Below the pieces are notes generated by a model. The model was given only the letters and a program-made list of their open reading frames with translations, ran no database searches and had not been told where the DNA came from. The position numbers were made by a program, and so were the translations under genes. 64,000 bases of DNA, taken from NCBI GenBank assembly GCA_029213005.1, contig JARGPI010000009.1, positions 124,001 through 188,000 on the forward strand, given 5' to 3'. Shown here piece after piece: positions 8,342 through 18,728 of this stretch (position 1 is the first letter of the stretch; every line of letters starts with the position of its first letter). Origin of the DNA: Verrucomicrobiales bacterium (GTDB lineage Bacteria > Verrucomicrobiota > Verrucomicrobiia > Verrucomicrobiales > DEV007).

Positions 8342-11300
8342 TTAGTGTCCAACTTTTGCGTTTGCCTCGAACGCAGCGAGGATGGCGTCTTCGCCGGTGA
8401 GCCCTTTTTCTTCGGCTTCTTTTACCGCTACAAGCACCCGCTCGTAGTCAGCTGGAAGGACTTTGGTGAATTTGGGTAGCACGTTGTCCCAGTCATCGAG
8501 CAGAGCCTGTCCCTTGACACTGCCGGTCAGTTTGACGTGCTCTTCGATACGCGCTTTCACTTCCGATACTTCACTGTCGTTACACTCGATCAACGGGTAA
8601 ATGTTGACCATGTCGCGGTTGATCCGGGTATCGAACAGACCGTCTTCGTCGTAGATGTAGGCCACTCCACCACTCATTCCAGCGGCAAAGTTCCGTCCTG
8701 TGTTACCGAGACAGGTGATCGAGCCACCGGTCATGTATTCACAGGCGTGGTCGCCGACGCCTTCGACTACTGCATGAACTCCACTGTTTCGCACGCAGAA
8801 ACGTTCTCCTGCCATTCCGGCAAGGAAGGCTTCCCCGCTGGTTGCTCCGTAGAAAGAAACGTTCCCGACGATCATATTCTGGTCAGCGACCAAATCTTTG
8901 TGGGAATCTTTTGGAGGATAAACAATCAGCTTAGCTCCACAGATACCTTTTCCGATGTAGTCGTTGGCATCGCCTTCGAGTTCAAAGCGCATTCCCCGGG
9001 GGCAGAAAGCTCCAAAGCTCTGACCGGCGGACCCTTTGAATTTGATGTCGATCGTTCCATCCGGGAGACCTTCCGCGCCATATCTACGGCTGATTTCCGC
9101 TCCGGTGATAGTTCCAACCACACGGTTGATGTTCACGATGGGAAGTTCGGCTTTGACCTTCTCCTTGTTCTCGATTGCCGGCTTGCAGATCTCAAGCAAC
9201 TGCGTCATGTCGAGAGAGCGATCCAGGAGGTGATCCTGTTCCTGCATGGCGTAGGTGCCGACTGACTTTTTGATGTCGGGGCGATAAAGGATTTTCGAGT
9301 AATCGAGGCCTTTTGCTTTCCAGTGCTCAACTGCAGCTCTCTTCTCCAGCAGGTCGCAGCGACCGACCATTTCCTCGATCGTTCTGAATCCGAGCTGAGC
9401 CATGATCTCCCGCATCTCTTCAGCGACGAAGGTCATAAAATTCACCACGTTGTTCGCTGCGCCATTGAATTTGGCGCGGAGGCGTTCGTCCTGGGTGGCA
9501 ATACCAACCGGGCAGGTGTTCTTGTGACAAACCCGCATCATCAGGCAGCCGAGAGCAACCAGCGGAGCGGTCGCAAAACCGAATTCTTCGGCGCCGAGCA
9601 GACAGGCGATCGCCACGTCGCGCCCGGTTTTGAGCTGGCCGTCTGTTTCGAGAACGACGCGACTCCGGAGATCATTGAGAAGCAATGTCTGATTCGTTTC
9701 CGCCAAACCGAGTTCCCAGGGGCAACCGGCATGCTGAATGGATGAACGCGGGCTCGCGCCGGTTCCTCCATCGTGACCGGAAATGAGGATGACATCCGCT
9801 TTTGCCTTGGCAACACCTGCTGCAACGGTCCCGACTCCGATCTCGGAGACGAGCTTTACATTGATCCGGGCGTGAATGTTGGCGTTCTTGAGGTCGTGAA
9901 TCAACTCCGCCATATCCTCGATCGAATAGATGTCGTGGTGAGGCGGAGGTGAGATCAATCCCACTCCCGGAGTCGTTCCGCGGACCTTGGCGATCTGAGG
10001 CAGCACTTTGTGGCCGGGAAGCTCACCGCCCTCACCGGGCTTAGCTCCCTGACTGATTTTGATCTGCAGCTCGTTCGCATTGACGAGGTAATGGCTCGTG
10101 ACGCCAAAGCGACCACTTGCGATTTGTTTGATGGCACTCTTCTTCGAGTCGCCGTTCTCCATCGGCTTGAATCTTTCCGGATCCTCGCCGCCTTCGCCGG
10201 TATTGGAGCGACCACCGAGACGGTTCATCGCTACGGCAAGCGCTTCGTGAGCTTCTTTGGAAATCGATCCATAAGACATCGCACCTGTCTTGAATCGTTT
10301 CACGATCTCGGATGCAGGCTGGACCTCGTCGATAGGAATCGATTTTGATTCATCGATTTTGAACTCCATCAACCCACGGATTGTGTAGAGATCTTTTGAC
10401 TGGTTGTCAACGAGTTGAGAGTATTCGCGGAATACTTCCTTGTCGCCCATCCGGGTTGCTTTCTGAAGCAGGTGAATGCTCTGAGGGTTGAAAAGGTGTC
10501 TCTCTCCATCGGAACGCCACTGGTAAACACCGCCGGCATCCAGCGCTTCGTTTTCAACTTCGCGAGGCTTGAAGGCATCATCGTGACGCATCTTCACTTC
10601 CTGTGAAATACCATCGATTCCGATACCTTCGACACGGGACGCTGTCCGGGTGAAGTATTTTTCGACGATGTCGTGGTTTAGTCCGACACATTCGAAAATC
10701 TGGGCACCGCGATAACTGGCCACGGTGGAGATTCCCATCTTCGCCATGGTTTTGGTAACGCCTTTGATCGAGGCCTTGAGGTATTTCTTAACCGCAACGT
10801 CGTAAGCTTCGTCCAACTCGCCGTCTTCAATCATCCCGGCGATGGTATCGAGCGCGAGATAAGGGTTAACCGCATCGACGCCGTATCCGAGCAGAACGGC
10901 AAAGTGGTGAACTTCGCGAGGCTCGCCGGACTCAAGAATAATTGAAACCCGGGTCCGGGTTCCCTGACGAATCAAATGGTGATGCAAACCGGCAACCGCA
11001 AGCAGTGCGGGCATTGGAGCAAGGCGCTCGTCGATGTTGCGATCGGACAAAATCAGGATGTTAACGCCGTCTTTGATTGCTTCGTCAGCTTCGTCGAAAA
11101 GCTGTTGCATCGCTTCTTCGAGTCCTTCGCCGGAAACTTCCTCTCCCACTGATGGGATTTTGCTGGAGTGCTCTTCGATCAAGCCACCAACTTTGGTGGC
11201 AAAGTAATAACGGATGCCGAGCGTTCTCGACTTAAAGCCATCCATCTCGATATTCCGGAAACGAGCGAGCGCTTCGTTGTCGATGATTGGGTTTTCGAGA

Positions 11301-13018
11301 CGAATCATCCGGCAGTTTTCACCACTTGGGTTGAGGATGTCGCTTTCCGAACCGATGAAGCTAACTGTTGCCGTAATCAATTCCTCACGAATCGGATCGA
11401 TCGGCGGGTTGGTGACCTGTGCAAACAGCTGGCGGAAATAATTGTAAATCAGCTGAGGCTGATCTGACATCACGGCGAGCGGTGCATCGTTACCCATGGA
11501 GCCGAGCGGCTGAGCGCCGGTTTCCACGGTAGGTCCGAGGATAAAACGCTTATCCTCAAACGTGTAACCAAAAGCCCGGTTGTGCTGAATCAGCTCGTGC
11601 CCGGTGATGGCTGGTTCCGCTTCTGATGTCGGGATATCATCGAAAAAGACGCGATTTTGCTCGAGCCATTCTCCGTAAGGGAGGGCACCGGCAATTTCTT
11701 CTTTGATCTCTTCGTCACTGACGATTCTGCCTTTGTCGGTGTCCACGAGGAACATCCGGCCCGGCTGAAGGCGGCCTTTCCGAATCACGGTGGTGTGATC
11801 AACTTTTACCACCCCAACCTCTGAAGCCATGATGACCAAATCGTCATCGGTCACGTAGTAGCGGGAAGGACGAAGACCGTTACGGTCGAGTGTCGCACCG
11901 ATCGAGATACCGTCGGAAAACGCGATTGAAGCCGGTCCGTCCCAGGGCTCCATCATACAGGCATGATACTCGTAGAAGGCCTTTTTCGTCGGGCTCATGT
12001 GCTCGTGCTTCTCCCATGGCTCAGGGATCATCATCATCATCGAATGAGCGAGGGAACGACCTGAAAGAACGAGGAATTCCAGCACGTTATCGAACATCGC
12101 GGAGTCAGAACCATCGGAGCGAATGATTGGAAGCAGGTTATCGAGTTCCTTCCCGAGAATTCCCTCGCCGAGAAGTTTTTCGCGGGCGGTCATCCAGTTC
12201 GCATTTCCGCGCATCGTGTTGATCTCTCCGTTGTGACACATGTAACGGAAAGGTTGGGCACGCGGCCAGCTCGGGAATGTGTTGGTGCTGAAGCGGGAGT
12301 GAACCAGCGCCATGGCCGATGCCATATCTTCGTGGTGCAGATCCGGGAAATACTCCGTGAGCTGCCCCGTGGTCAGCATCCCTTTATAAATAATGGTGCG
12401 CGACGAAAGTGAGGCAGTGTAGAAATACTCCCCACCGTCCGATGCGCTGTAGCGAACTCCTTTTGAAGCGCGGCGGCGAATCACGTAAAGCTTTCTTTCG
12501 TAATCCTGATCGTCGGTAATGGATTCGTCCCGCCCGATGAAAATCTGCTTCATGGTCGGTTCGCAGGCAGCCGAAGCCTCGCCGAGAAGTTCACTTCTCA
12601 CGGGAACGTCACGCCATCCGAGAACTTTTTGTCCCTCATCTCTGACGACCTCTTCGTAGATTTCCATCTCCTCTTTGCACTCCTTTTCATCGGGAGACAG
12701 GTAGATGAAGCCGACGCCGTAGCGGCCTTTTTCAGGCAATTCGAAATCAAGTTCTTTGGTGACCGTCTTGAAGAAATTATGCGGAATCTGGATGAACAGA
12801 CCGGCACCATCACCGGTTTTTTCGTCACAACCACACCCACCGCGGTGGTCCATGTTGAGACACATTTCCAGGGCTCCCTGAACGATTTTATGCGATGCCT
12901 CGCCTTTCAGATGACAAAGGAACCCTACACCGCAGTTATCGTGCTCGTTTTCAGGGTCATATAGTCCCTGTCTTTCGGGCATCCCTGGAATCTTTTTAAC
13001 TTCTTTGTCCATCTTCAT
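8342..13018 (-). CDS. gltB: Glutamate synthase large subunit (GltB, NADPH-type)
   Basis: 1558 residues; converts 2-oxoglutarate plus glutamine to two glutamates. The N-terminal amidotransferase begins at the catalytic Cys29 (NCGVGF), so a 28-residue propeptide is presumably removed. Domains in order are class-II glutaminase (~29-440), central domain (~480-770), FMN/synthase domain (~860-1230, with [10 protein letters not shown] and [10 protein letters not shown]) and the C-terminal GXGXG beta-helix. The 3Fe-4S cysteines are in [18 protein letters not shown]. The ~25-residue ferredoxin loop found after GEGGED in plant and cyanobacterial enzymes is absent, indicating the NAD(P)H type that works with GltD. 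gltD follows on the same strand. Longer than the E. coli subunit by about 70 residues. Confidence 0.95.
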   Translation of the reverse strand: MKMDKEVKKIPGMPERQGLYDPENEHDNCGVGFLCHLKGEASHKIVQGALEMCLNMDHRGGCGCDEKTGDGAGLFIQIPHNFFKTVTKELDFELPEKGRYGVGFIYLSPDEKECKEEMEIYEEVVRDEGQKVLGWRDVPVRSELLGEASAACEPTMKQIFIGRDESITDDQDYERKLYVIRRRASKGVRYSASDGGEYFYTASLSSRTIIYKGMLTTGQLTEYFPDLHHEDMASAMALVHSRFSTNTFPSWPRAQPFRYMCHNGEINTMRGNANWMTAREKLLGEGILGKELDNLLPIIRSDGSDSAMFDNVLEFLVLSGRSLAHSMMMMIPEPWEKHEHMSPTKKAFYEYHACMMEPWDGPASIAFSDGISIGATLDRNGLRPSRYYVTDDDLVIMASEVGVVKVDHTTVIRKGRLQPGRMFLVDTDKGRIVSDEEIKEEIAGALPYGEWLEQNRVFFDDIPTSEAEPAITGHELIQHNRAFGYTFEDKRFILGPTVETGAQPLGSMGNDAPLAVMSDQPQLIYNYFRQLFAQVTNPPIDPIREELITATVSFIGSESDILNPSGENCRMIRLENPIIDNEALARFRNIEMDGFKSRTLGIRYYFATKVGGLIEEHSSKIPSVGEEVSGEGLEEAMQQLFDEADEAIKDGVNILILSDRNIDERLAPMPALLAVAGLHHHLIRQGTRTRVSIILESGEPREVHHFAVLLGYGVDAVNPYLALDTIAGMIEDGELDEAYDVAVKKYLKASIKGVTKTMAKMGISTVASYRGAQIFECVGLNHDIVEKYFTRTASRVEGIGIDGISQEVKMRHDDAFKPREVENEALDAGGVYQWRSDGERHLFNPQSIHLLQKATRMGDKEVFREYSQLVDNQSKDLYTIRGLMEFKIDESKSIPIDEVQPASEIVKRFKTGAMSYGSISKEAHEALAVAMNRLGGRSNTGEGGEDPERFKPMENGDSKKSAIKQIASGRFGVTSHYLVNANELQIKISQGAKPGEGGELPGHKVLPQIAKVRGTTPGVGLISPPPHHDIYSIEDMAELIHDLKNANIHARINVKLVSEIGVGTVAAGVAKAKADVILISGHDGGTGASPRSSIQHAGCPWELGLAETNQTLLLNDLRSRVVLETDGQLKTGRDVAIACLLGAEEFGFATAPLVALGCLMMRVCHKNTCPVGIATQDERLRAKFNGAANNVVNFMTFVAEEMREIMAQLGFRTIEEMVGRCDLLEKRAAVEHWKAKGLDYSKILYRPDIKKSVGTYAMQEQDHLLDRSLDMTQLLEICKPAIENKEKVKAELPIVNINRVVGTITGAEISRRYGAEGLPDGTIDIKFKGSAGQSFGAFCPRGMRFELEGDANDYIGKGICGAKLIVYPPKDSHKDLVADQNMIVGNVSFYGATSGEAFLAGMAGERFCVRNSGVHAVVEGVGDHACEYMTGGSITCLGNTGRNFAAGMSGGVAYIYDEDGLFDTRINRDMVNIYPLIECNDSEVSEVKARIEEHVKLTGSVKGQALLDDWDNVLPKFTKVLPADYERVLVAVKEAEEKGLTGEDAILAAFEANAKVGH

Positions 13019-13409
13019 AAATTGAATATGCCAAGTCAGATCTCATGCGGATCCGCCTTCGCCTAAAAACTATTTTGTCACTTTCTTCGTCCCACTTTCT
13101 TTGCTCCTAACTACAAGAGAAATATATCAGGCCACAGTTCACCTGAGCTTCGCCGGGTTAGCATTTTTTCGGCCAAATGCGTAACAAACCGGAGCGCGAC
13201 TTTACGCAGAATAGTGATTTGGTCAAGAGTGACGTGCCAGACTGAACAGCAGCCGTGCCCTTAAGGTTGTGGAATGTTTGAAAATTACGGCAAGTTGTGT
13301 TTCTTCTGTCAATAAAGATCACAATGTCAGTTTCAGCCCGTTTGTCGGGGCGGAGCGAGTTTATGATTGGTGGCACGCATTCTGCGTGTGTTATACTGAA
13401 GAAAGCTAT
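13019..13409. other. Divergent control region between two gltB paralogues
   Basis: 391 bp separate the two divergent start codons. The right end holds a sigma-54-like element (13371-13386, annotated separately) directed at the rightward gene. A tandem CACTTTCTT sequence occurs near 13080-13110 on the side of the leftward gene. I see no convincing sigma-70 boxes, riboswitch fold or small gene; an in-frame 5' extension of the rightward gene to 13269 has no coding character. Confidence 0.5.
13371..13386 (+). promoter_or_regulatory. Candidate sigma-54 (-24/-12) promoter of the second gltB gene
   Basis: The sequence TGGCACGCATTCTGCG matches the RpoN consensus TGGCACR-N4-TTGCW: the -24 half TGGCACG is perfect, and the invariant GG and GC are at the required 12-bp register. 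Only the flanking -12 bases differ. The start codon at 13410 is about 25 bp downstream of the -12 GC, leaving a short leader with a GAAG/GAAAG ribosome-binding sequence. RpoN control fits nitrogen assimilation. Confidence 0.55.
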
Positions 13410-16400
13410 ATGAGCAAATACCTTAAGATGCCGAAAATAAGTAACACTCTTCATCAGAGTGACTTAGAGCGCGATTCCTGTGGAGTTGGAGTTGTCGCCG
13501 ACATCAACGGAACCCCGAGCCACCGGGTGTTGCGTCTCGGTCTGGAATCGGTGGGAAATGTGACCCACCGTGGGGCGGTTAATTCCGATGGCAAAACGGG
13601 GGACGGGGCAGGGATTAGCACCAATCTGCCTTATAAAATCCTGCTTCCGGAAGCTCAGCAGGCGGACCCTGATTTGACGGATCCCAAACAGCTTGCCGTC
13701 GGGGTCTTCTTTCTACCTGCCGAAAATGCGAAGGCGAGAACGATTATCGAAGCGGCGCTCCGGGAACGGGATCTCACTCCGCTGGTCTGGCGGCAGGTCC
13801 CGACCAATGTGGCTGCGCTTGGCCAGCTGGGGATTGATACGATGCCTGAAATCGCACAGGTCTTGATCAAACGTCCTGACGGAATCACCTGCGACGATGA
13901 GTTTGAACGGAAATTGTTCCTCGCGCGGCGTCAAATTGAACGCCGGACTTCTGAGCAGGGGATCGAGGACTTTTATGTTCCGTCGCTAAGTCATCGACTA
14001 ATCAGTTACAAAGGCTTTATGGTCGCAACGGCTCTTGAGGAATTTTACGAAGACCTCAAGAATGAAGACTATGAGACGGCGATCTGTCTTTATCATCAAC
14101 GCTTTTCAACCAACACCTTCCCGACCTGGGCACTGGCCCAACCCTTCCGGATGCTTTGTCACAATGGCGAAATCAATACCGTCCGGGGCAACCGGAACTG
14201 GCTGAATTCGCGGACCGGACAGTTTCAAAGTGAGATCTGGGGGGATGAGCTTTCCCAGTTCGACAATGTGATCGATCCGGGAGGTTCCGATTCGTCGAGT
14301 TTGGATTCGGCGCTGGAGGTTCTGGTGCTTTCGGGGCGCAGTGTGCCTCACGCTATGGCGATGCTGGTGCCGCCTGCCTGGAGGATTGATCCCTTCACAC
14401 CGCCCGAGGTCGAAGATTTCTACAAATTCCATCGCTGTTTCAGTGAGCCCTGGGATGGTCCGGCGGCGCTTGCGTTCTCCGATGGAAAAACGGTGGGTGC
14501 CTGCCTTGATCGGAATGGCCTCCGTCCCGCACGATATAAAATCACGACGGACGGGATTTTCAGTCTCTGCTCGGAGGTCGGGACCTGTTACCTGCCCGAT
14601 GATATGATCCTGAAAAAGGGGCGTCTCGCTCCCGGGGAGATGATTGCTGTCGAGACCGAAACCGGGAAGGTATTGTTCAACGACGAGATTAAAATGCAAC
14701 TCGCGAAGCAGCAGCCCTACGGTGAATGGCTTCGGGAAAACCGTCTCGAGTTCGATGAAAAGGTGGATCCTAATCCTAAAAACGGGGATACCAGTATCGA
14801 TCCACTTACTTTGTCTCAGCAGCAAATTGCTCACGATTACAACAAAGAGGAAATCGATCTGTGTCTGATTCCTGCGGTAAAAACCGGGATGGAGGCGGTT
14901 TACTCGATGGGGGACGATGCCGCGCTTTCCGTTCTCTCGAAAAAGCCCAAGCTGCTGTACACTTACTTCAAACAACTCTTTGCCCAGGTCACCAATCCGC
15001 CGATCGACCCGATTCGGGAGCATCTGGTGATGTCGATCGAGGCGGATCTCGGACCGGAGCGCAATCTGCTGCACGAGGGGCCGAAAAACGCGAAGGTGGT
15101 TCATTTAACGTCTCCGTTTCTCTTCGGTCACCAGCTGGAGGAGCTGAAAAATCTCGATCATTTCCAGTGCGCCATTGTCGATACCACCTGGGATGTGGGT
15201 GAGGGAGCCGAAGGGCTCGAGCCGGCGATCGATCGGGTTTGTGCCGAGGCTGAACTGGCGGTCGACGCCGGAACCAGTATTCTCATTTTATCTGATCGGG
15301 CGATGGATCATCGCCGGGCTGCGATCCCCGCCTTGATGGTGGCCGGAGCGGTTCATCACCACCTCAGTCGCGGGCGCAAGCGGATGAAGACGTCGATCAT
15401 TATCGAAACCGGAGAGGCGCGCGATACTCACCAAGTGGCTTGCCTGATCGGTTTCGGAGCCACTGCGGTCTGCCCCTACCTGGGTCATGAGACCGTGAGG
15501 GATCTGGTCTCCCGTAACCCGAAAGGTCAATTTGATGATATTTCGGTTCGCAAAGGACTCTTGAATTATCATAAGACGCTTGAAAAAGGTGTGCTGAAAA
15601 TCATGTCGAAAATGGGGATCTCAATCCTCAACAGTTATCAGGGTGCCCAGATTTTCGAAGCAGTCGGGATCGGCGAGGATGTGATCCAGAAATGTTTCGA
15701 AGGCACCGCCTCGCAAATTTCAGGCATAGGGTTTCACGAAATCGCTGCCGAAACCATCGCGAGGCATTCGGCTGCTTTCGGTGCTCAGGTACCGGCCGGG
15801 GAAGCGATGCTGAGTCTCGATGATCCCGGATATCTGCGGTATCGGAGAGCAGGTGAAATGCACGCCGTGAGTGGCCCTGTGATCAAGAATTTTCACACCT
15901 TCGTCAAAAGCAACGATCCGGACGATTATGAGAGTTATCTCGCGGCGGCAAAAGAGAATCAGCCCCACGCTCTGCACGATCTTTTCGAGCTGGTTCCCGC
16001 TGCGGGCGGAGCGATCCCGATCGATGAAGTGGAGCCCATTGAGGACGTGAGACGGCGTTTTACCACCGCTGCGATGTCGCTGGGTGCGATTGGGCCCGAG
16101 GCTCATGAAGTGCTCGCTATTGCGATGAACCGGCTTGGTGGAAAGTCGGATTCCGGTGAAGGGGGCGAAGATCCCCGTCGTTTTAAGCCTTACCCGAACG
16201 GTGATTGGGGGAATTCGAAAATCAAGCAGGTCGCTTCGGGACGTTTCGGAGTGGATACGGCTTACTTGATGTCCGCTGAGGAGATTGAAATCAAAATCGC
16301 CCAGGGAGCCAAGCCGGGTGAAGGCGGGCAACTGCCGGGGCACAAGGTCAATGGCCTGATTGCCCGGCTCCGGAAAACGCAGCCGGGAGTGACTTTGATC

Positions 16401-17951
16401 TCTCCACCGCCCCATCACGATATTTATTCGATCGAGGATCTGGCTCAGTTGATTCACGATTTGAAAGAGGTTAATCCGAGAGCTTCCGTGACGGTTAAGC
16501 TGGTCGCGGAGAGCGGAGTCGGCACCGTGGCCGCGGGCGTTGCGAAGGCCAATGCCGACACGATCCTGATCTCCGGACACGATGGGGGGACGGGAGCTTC
16601 ACCGATCAGTTCGATCAAGCACGCCGGACTCCCCTGGGAAATCGGGCTTGCGGAAACGCAGCAGGTTTTGCTGATGAATGGTCTGCGGAACAAAGTGACG
16701 CTGAGAACCGACGGTGGACTTCGCAACGGGCTCGATATCATTCACGCGGCGATTCTTGGAGCGGAGGAATTTAACTTCGGGACAATCGCGCTAATCGCGA
16801 TGGGGTGCGTTTATGTGCGTCGCTGTCACCTTAATACCTGTCCCGTCGGGATTGCGACTCAGGACCCAAAATACCGCGCAAAATTTAAGGGCGAGGTCGA
16901 GCACGTCGTGAATTTCTTCAACGCTGTAGCCGGGGAAACCCGCCAACACATGGCTGCTCTCGGCGTGCGGAAGCTGGACGATATGATTGGTCATCCCGGT
17001 TTTCTGCGACAGCGCGAAGTGCCGGGGCATCCGAAAGCGAATTTGATCAATCTTTCCAGGATCCTCGCCGATCCGGCCAGGGAGCTCGGTGAAAATGTGC
17101 CAAGAATCTGCACTCAAATGCGGAACGACGGGGTTCACGAGCCGCCGCTCGATGATAAAATTCTCCGGGATGCAGGTCCCACCATCGATGAAGGCGGCAG
17201 TATTTCTCTGAGTTACGAAGTGAAAAATACTCATCGAAATATCGGGACCAAACTCGCAGGTTACGTTGCGGATCGCCACGGGAATCATGGACTTCCCGAG
17301 GGCTCGATCAATCTCGAATTGAGCGGCAGTGCCGGGCAGAGTTTCGGAACATTTCTTTGTGGGGGGATTCGTCTCAGTCTCACCGGCGAATCGAACGACT
17401 ACGTTGGGAAAGGAATGTGTGGTGGCGAAATTGTCATCCGTCCTCCTGAAAACCGCAGTTTCAGCGCGAGTGAGAATTCGATTGTCGGGAACACTGTGAT
17501 GTACGGCGCATCCGGTGGTTTTCTGTCTGCGAACGGGCGGGCCGGCGAACGGTTTTGTGTGCGAAATTCGGGTGGAATTGCGGTCGTTGAGGGAATCGGT
17601 GATCATGGCTGCGAATATATGACCAACGGAAAAGTGATCGTGCTCGGGCCGACCGGAAAGAATTTCGGTGCGGGAATGAGCGGCGGCGTCGCCTATATTC
17701 TCGATGAAGAAAAGCGTTTCAAAAAGCTATACAATCCCGAGATGGTCGCGGTGTCGCGGATCAAATCCAAATCTCTCGAGGCCGGTGAGTTGAAATCGCT
17801 GATCGAGCGACATCGTGATGCCTGTGGCAGCGAGAAAGCCACCGAACTTTTAGAAAACTGGTCAGCCAGTCTTGCCAATTTTTGGATGGTTGCTCCCAAA
17901 AGCAGTGCCGCTGAAATTTCGCGGAAAAAAGCGGTGAACGTGAAATTATAA
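13410..17951 (+). CDS. gltB: Second glutamate synthase large-subunit-type protein
   Basis: 1513 residues from the ATG at 13410; upstream in-frame codons look non-coding and contain the -24/-12 element. The catalytic Cys is residue 24 (DSCGVG). Glutaminase, central, FMN and GXGXG domains are complete. Iron-sulfur cysteines are in [18 protein letters not shown]. After GEGGEDPRRF the sequence runs directly into the lysine-containing IKQVASGRFG, so the ferredoxin loop is missing here too. It is a paralogue of the neighbouring gltB, clearly diverged rather than a recent copy, and has no gltD of its own in view. It may share GltD under particular nitrogen conditions, or use another electron donor; this is inference. 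Confidence 0.93.
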   Translation: MSKYLKMPKISNTLHQSDLERDSCGVGVVADINGTPSHRVLRLGLESVGNVTHRGAVNSDGKTGDGAGISTNLPYKILLPEAQQADPDLTDPKQLAVGVFFLPAENAKARTIIEAALRERDLTPLVWRQVPTNVAALGQLGIDTMPEIAQVLIKRPDGITCDDEFERKLFLARRQIERRTSEQGIEDFYVPSLSHRLISYKGFMVATALEEFYEDLKNEDYETAICLYHQRFSTNTFPTWALAQPFRMLCHNGEINTVRGNRNWLNSRTGQFQSEIWGDELSQFDNVIDPGGSDSSSLDSALEVLVLSGRSVPHAMAMLVPPAWRIDPFTPPEVEDFYKFHRCFSEPWDGPAALAFSDGKTVGACLDRNGLRPARYKITTDGIFSLCSEVGTCYLPDDMILKKGRLAPGEMIAVETETGKVLFNDEIKMQLAKQQPYGEWLRENRLEFDEKVDPNPKNGDTSIDPLTLSQQQIAHDYNKEEIDLCLIPAVKTGMEAVYSMGDDAALSVLSKKPKLLYTYFKQLFAQVTNPPIDPIREHLVMSIEADLGPERNLLHEGPKNAKVVHLTSPFLFGHQLEELKNLDHFQCAIVDTTWDVGEGAEGLEPAIDRVCAEAELAVDAGTSILILSDRAMDHRRAAIPALMVAGAVHHHLSRGRKRMKTSIIIETGEARDTHQVACLIGFGATAVCPYLGHETVRDLVSRNPKGQFDDISVRKGLLNYHKTLEKGVLKIMSKMGISILNSYQGAQIFEAVGIGEDVIQKCFEGTASQISGIGFHEIAAETIARHSAAFGAQVPAGEAMLSLDDPGYLRYRRAGEMHAVSGPVIKNFHTFVKSNDPDDYESYLAAAKENQPHALHDLFELVPAAGGAIPIDEVEPIEDVRRRFTTAAMSLGAIGPEAHEVLAIAMNRLGGKSDSGEGGEDPRRFKPYPNGDWGNSKIKQVASGRFGVDTAYLMSAEEIEIKIAQGAKPGEGGQLPGHKVNGLIARLRKTQPGVTLISPPPHHDIYSIEDLAQLIHDLKEVNPRASVTVKLVAESGVGTVAAGVAKANADTILISGHDGGTGASPISSIKHAGLPWEIGLAETQQVLLMNGLRNKVTLRTDGGLRNGLDIIHAAILGAEEFNFGTIALIAMGCVYVRRCHLNTCPVGIATQDPKYRAKFKGEVEHVVNFFNAVAGETRQHMAALGVRKLDDMIGHPGFLRQREVPGHPKANLINLSRILADPARELGENVPRICTQMRNDGVHEPPLDDKILRDAGPTIDEGGSISLSYEVKNTHRNIGTKLAGYVADRHGNHGLPEGSINLELSGSAGQSFGTFLCGGIRLSLTGESNDYVGKGMCGGEIVIRPPENRSFSASENSIVGNTVMYGASGGFLSANGRAGERFCVRNSGGIAVVEGIGDHGCEYMTNGKVIVLGPTGKNFGAGMSGGVAYILDEEKRFKKLYNPEMVAVSRIKSKSLEAGELKSLIERHRDACGSEKATELLENWSASLANFWMVAPKSSAAEISRKKAVNVKL

Positions 17952-18040
17952 ACCTTGCGAGCCAGTTCATTCCCCTATTTTGCGTAGCGCAGGTGCACGA
18001 AAAAAGCAGGGAACGGAAAAAGAGGTTAACAAGAGAGACT

Positions 18041-18075
18041 GTACCCTGTACAGTCTCAGAGTGTACAGGGTACAA
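18041..18075. repeat. Paired-palindrome element, copy 2
   Basis: Units TGTACCCTGTACA (18041-18053) and TGTACAGGGTACA (18063-18075, centre reversed) with spacer GTCTCAGAG. The two units are a perfect 13-bp inverted repeat of each other. The first unit also extends to a 10-bp-arm hairpin (GAGACTGTAC / GTACAGTCTC). It lies 86 bp upstream of the DUF151 gene. Confidence 0.8.
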
Positions 18076-18161
18076 TCGGGTTCGGCATGCTTCGTTCCCG
18101 AGAATAATTCGATAAAGTTTAGGAAAAGTCCTTCATTGTTGTATCTTGTTACTGGAAAGAT

Positions 18162-18635
18162 ATGGAAAAGTCCGTTGTCGAAGTCGATGTCAGAAATGTT
18201 CTCCCAACCAGCGCCGGTTCTGCGGTGTTTCTGGGTAATTCTGAGAAGGTATTTGTGATCTATGTGGACCACGCAGTGGGTTCAGCGATCAACATGTTCC
18301 TTCTGGGCACACCTAAGCCCCGTCCTCAGACTCACGACTTGTTTGCCGATGTTCTCACTGGCCTCGGAGCCCGGGTCAGCCGCATCATCATCAGCGATTT
18401 TTCCGATACCGTTTACTACGCCCGCATGATCGTAGAGGCCGAAAACGAGCTTCTCGATCAGAAAAAGATTATTGAGATCGACGCCCGCCCCAGTGACAGC
18501 ATCGCTCTCGCCGTCCAGCAGGACGCGCCGATTTACGTCGCCCAGCATGTTTGGGATGGGGTAGAGGACATGTCCATCGTCCTCAAAAAAATGGAAGACA
18601 GTTCTTCTGAAGATCTCCCCGACCTGCCATTGTAG
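18162..18635 (+). CDS. Bifunctional nuclease family (DUF151) protein
   Basis: 157 residues, ATG preceded by GGAAAGA. The protein matches the DUF151/BFN pattern: a short N-terminal strand (VVEVDVRNVL), 'AVFLGNSEKVFVIYVDHAVGSAI', the HDLFADVLTGLGARVSRIII helix-strand, and the signature 'IDARPSDSIALAVQQDAPIYVA' (family consensus RPSDAIALAxRxxxPIyv). Some homologues have been described as RNase/DNase; many are uncharacterised. The acidic C-terminal tail (EDSSSEDLPDLP) is extra. A paired-palindrome element lies upstream. Confidence 0.88.
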   Translation: MEKSVVEVDVRNVLPTSAGSAVFLGNSEKVFVIYVDHAVGSAINMFLLGTPKPRPQTHDLFADVLTGLGARVSRIIISDFSDTVYYARMIVEAENELLDQKKIIEIDARPSDSIALAVQQDAPIYVAQHVWDGVEDMSIVLKKMEDSSSEDLPDLPL

Positions 18636-18728
18636 GGAGTGAGGTGAGTAAATCTTTGGAACAGGTGAGGCTTTTGTAATTCCCGGAATTCTCTCGCCAT
18701 TCGATTTTTGATATGACAGGGTTTTTGG

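Noticed and set aside
13223..13246. A minus-strand TGGCACG near 13231 that could be a sigma-54 site for gltB
   Set aside because: The bases at the -12 position are not GC in any allowed register.
13269..13409. An N-terminal extension of the second gltB gene
   Set aside because: It carries the -24/-12 element, and the extension is unlike any GltB propeptide.
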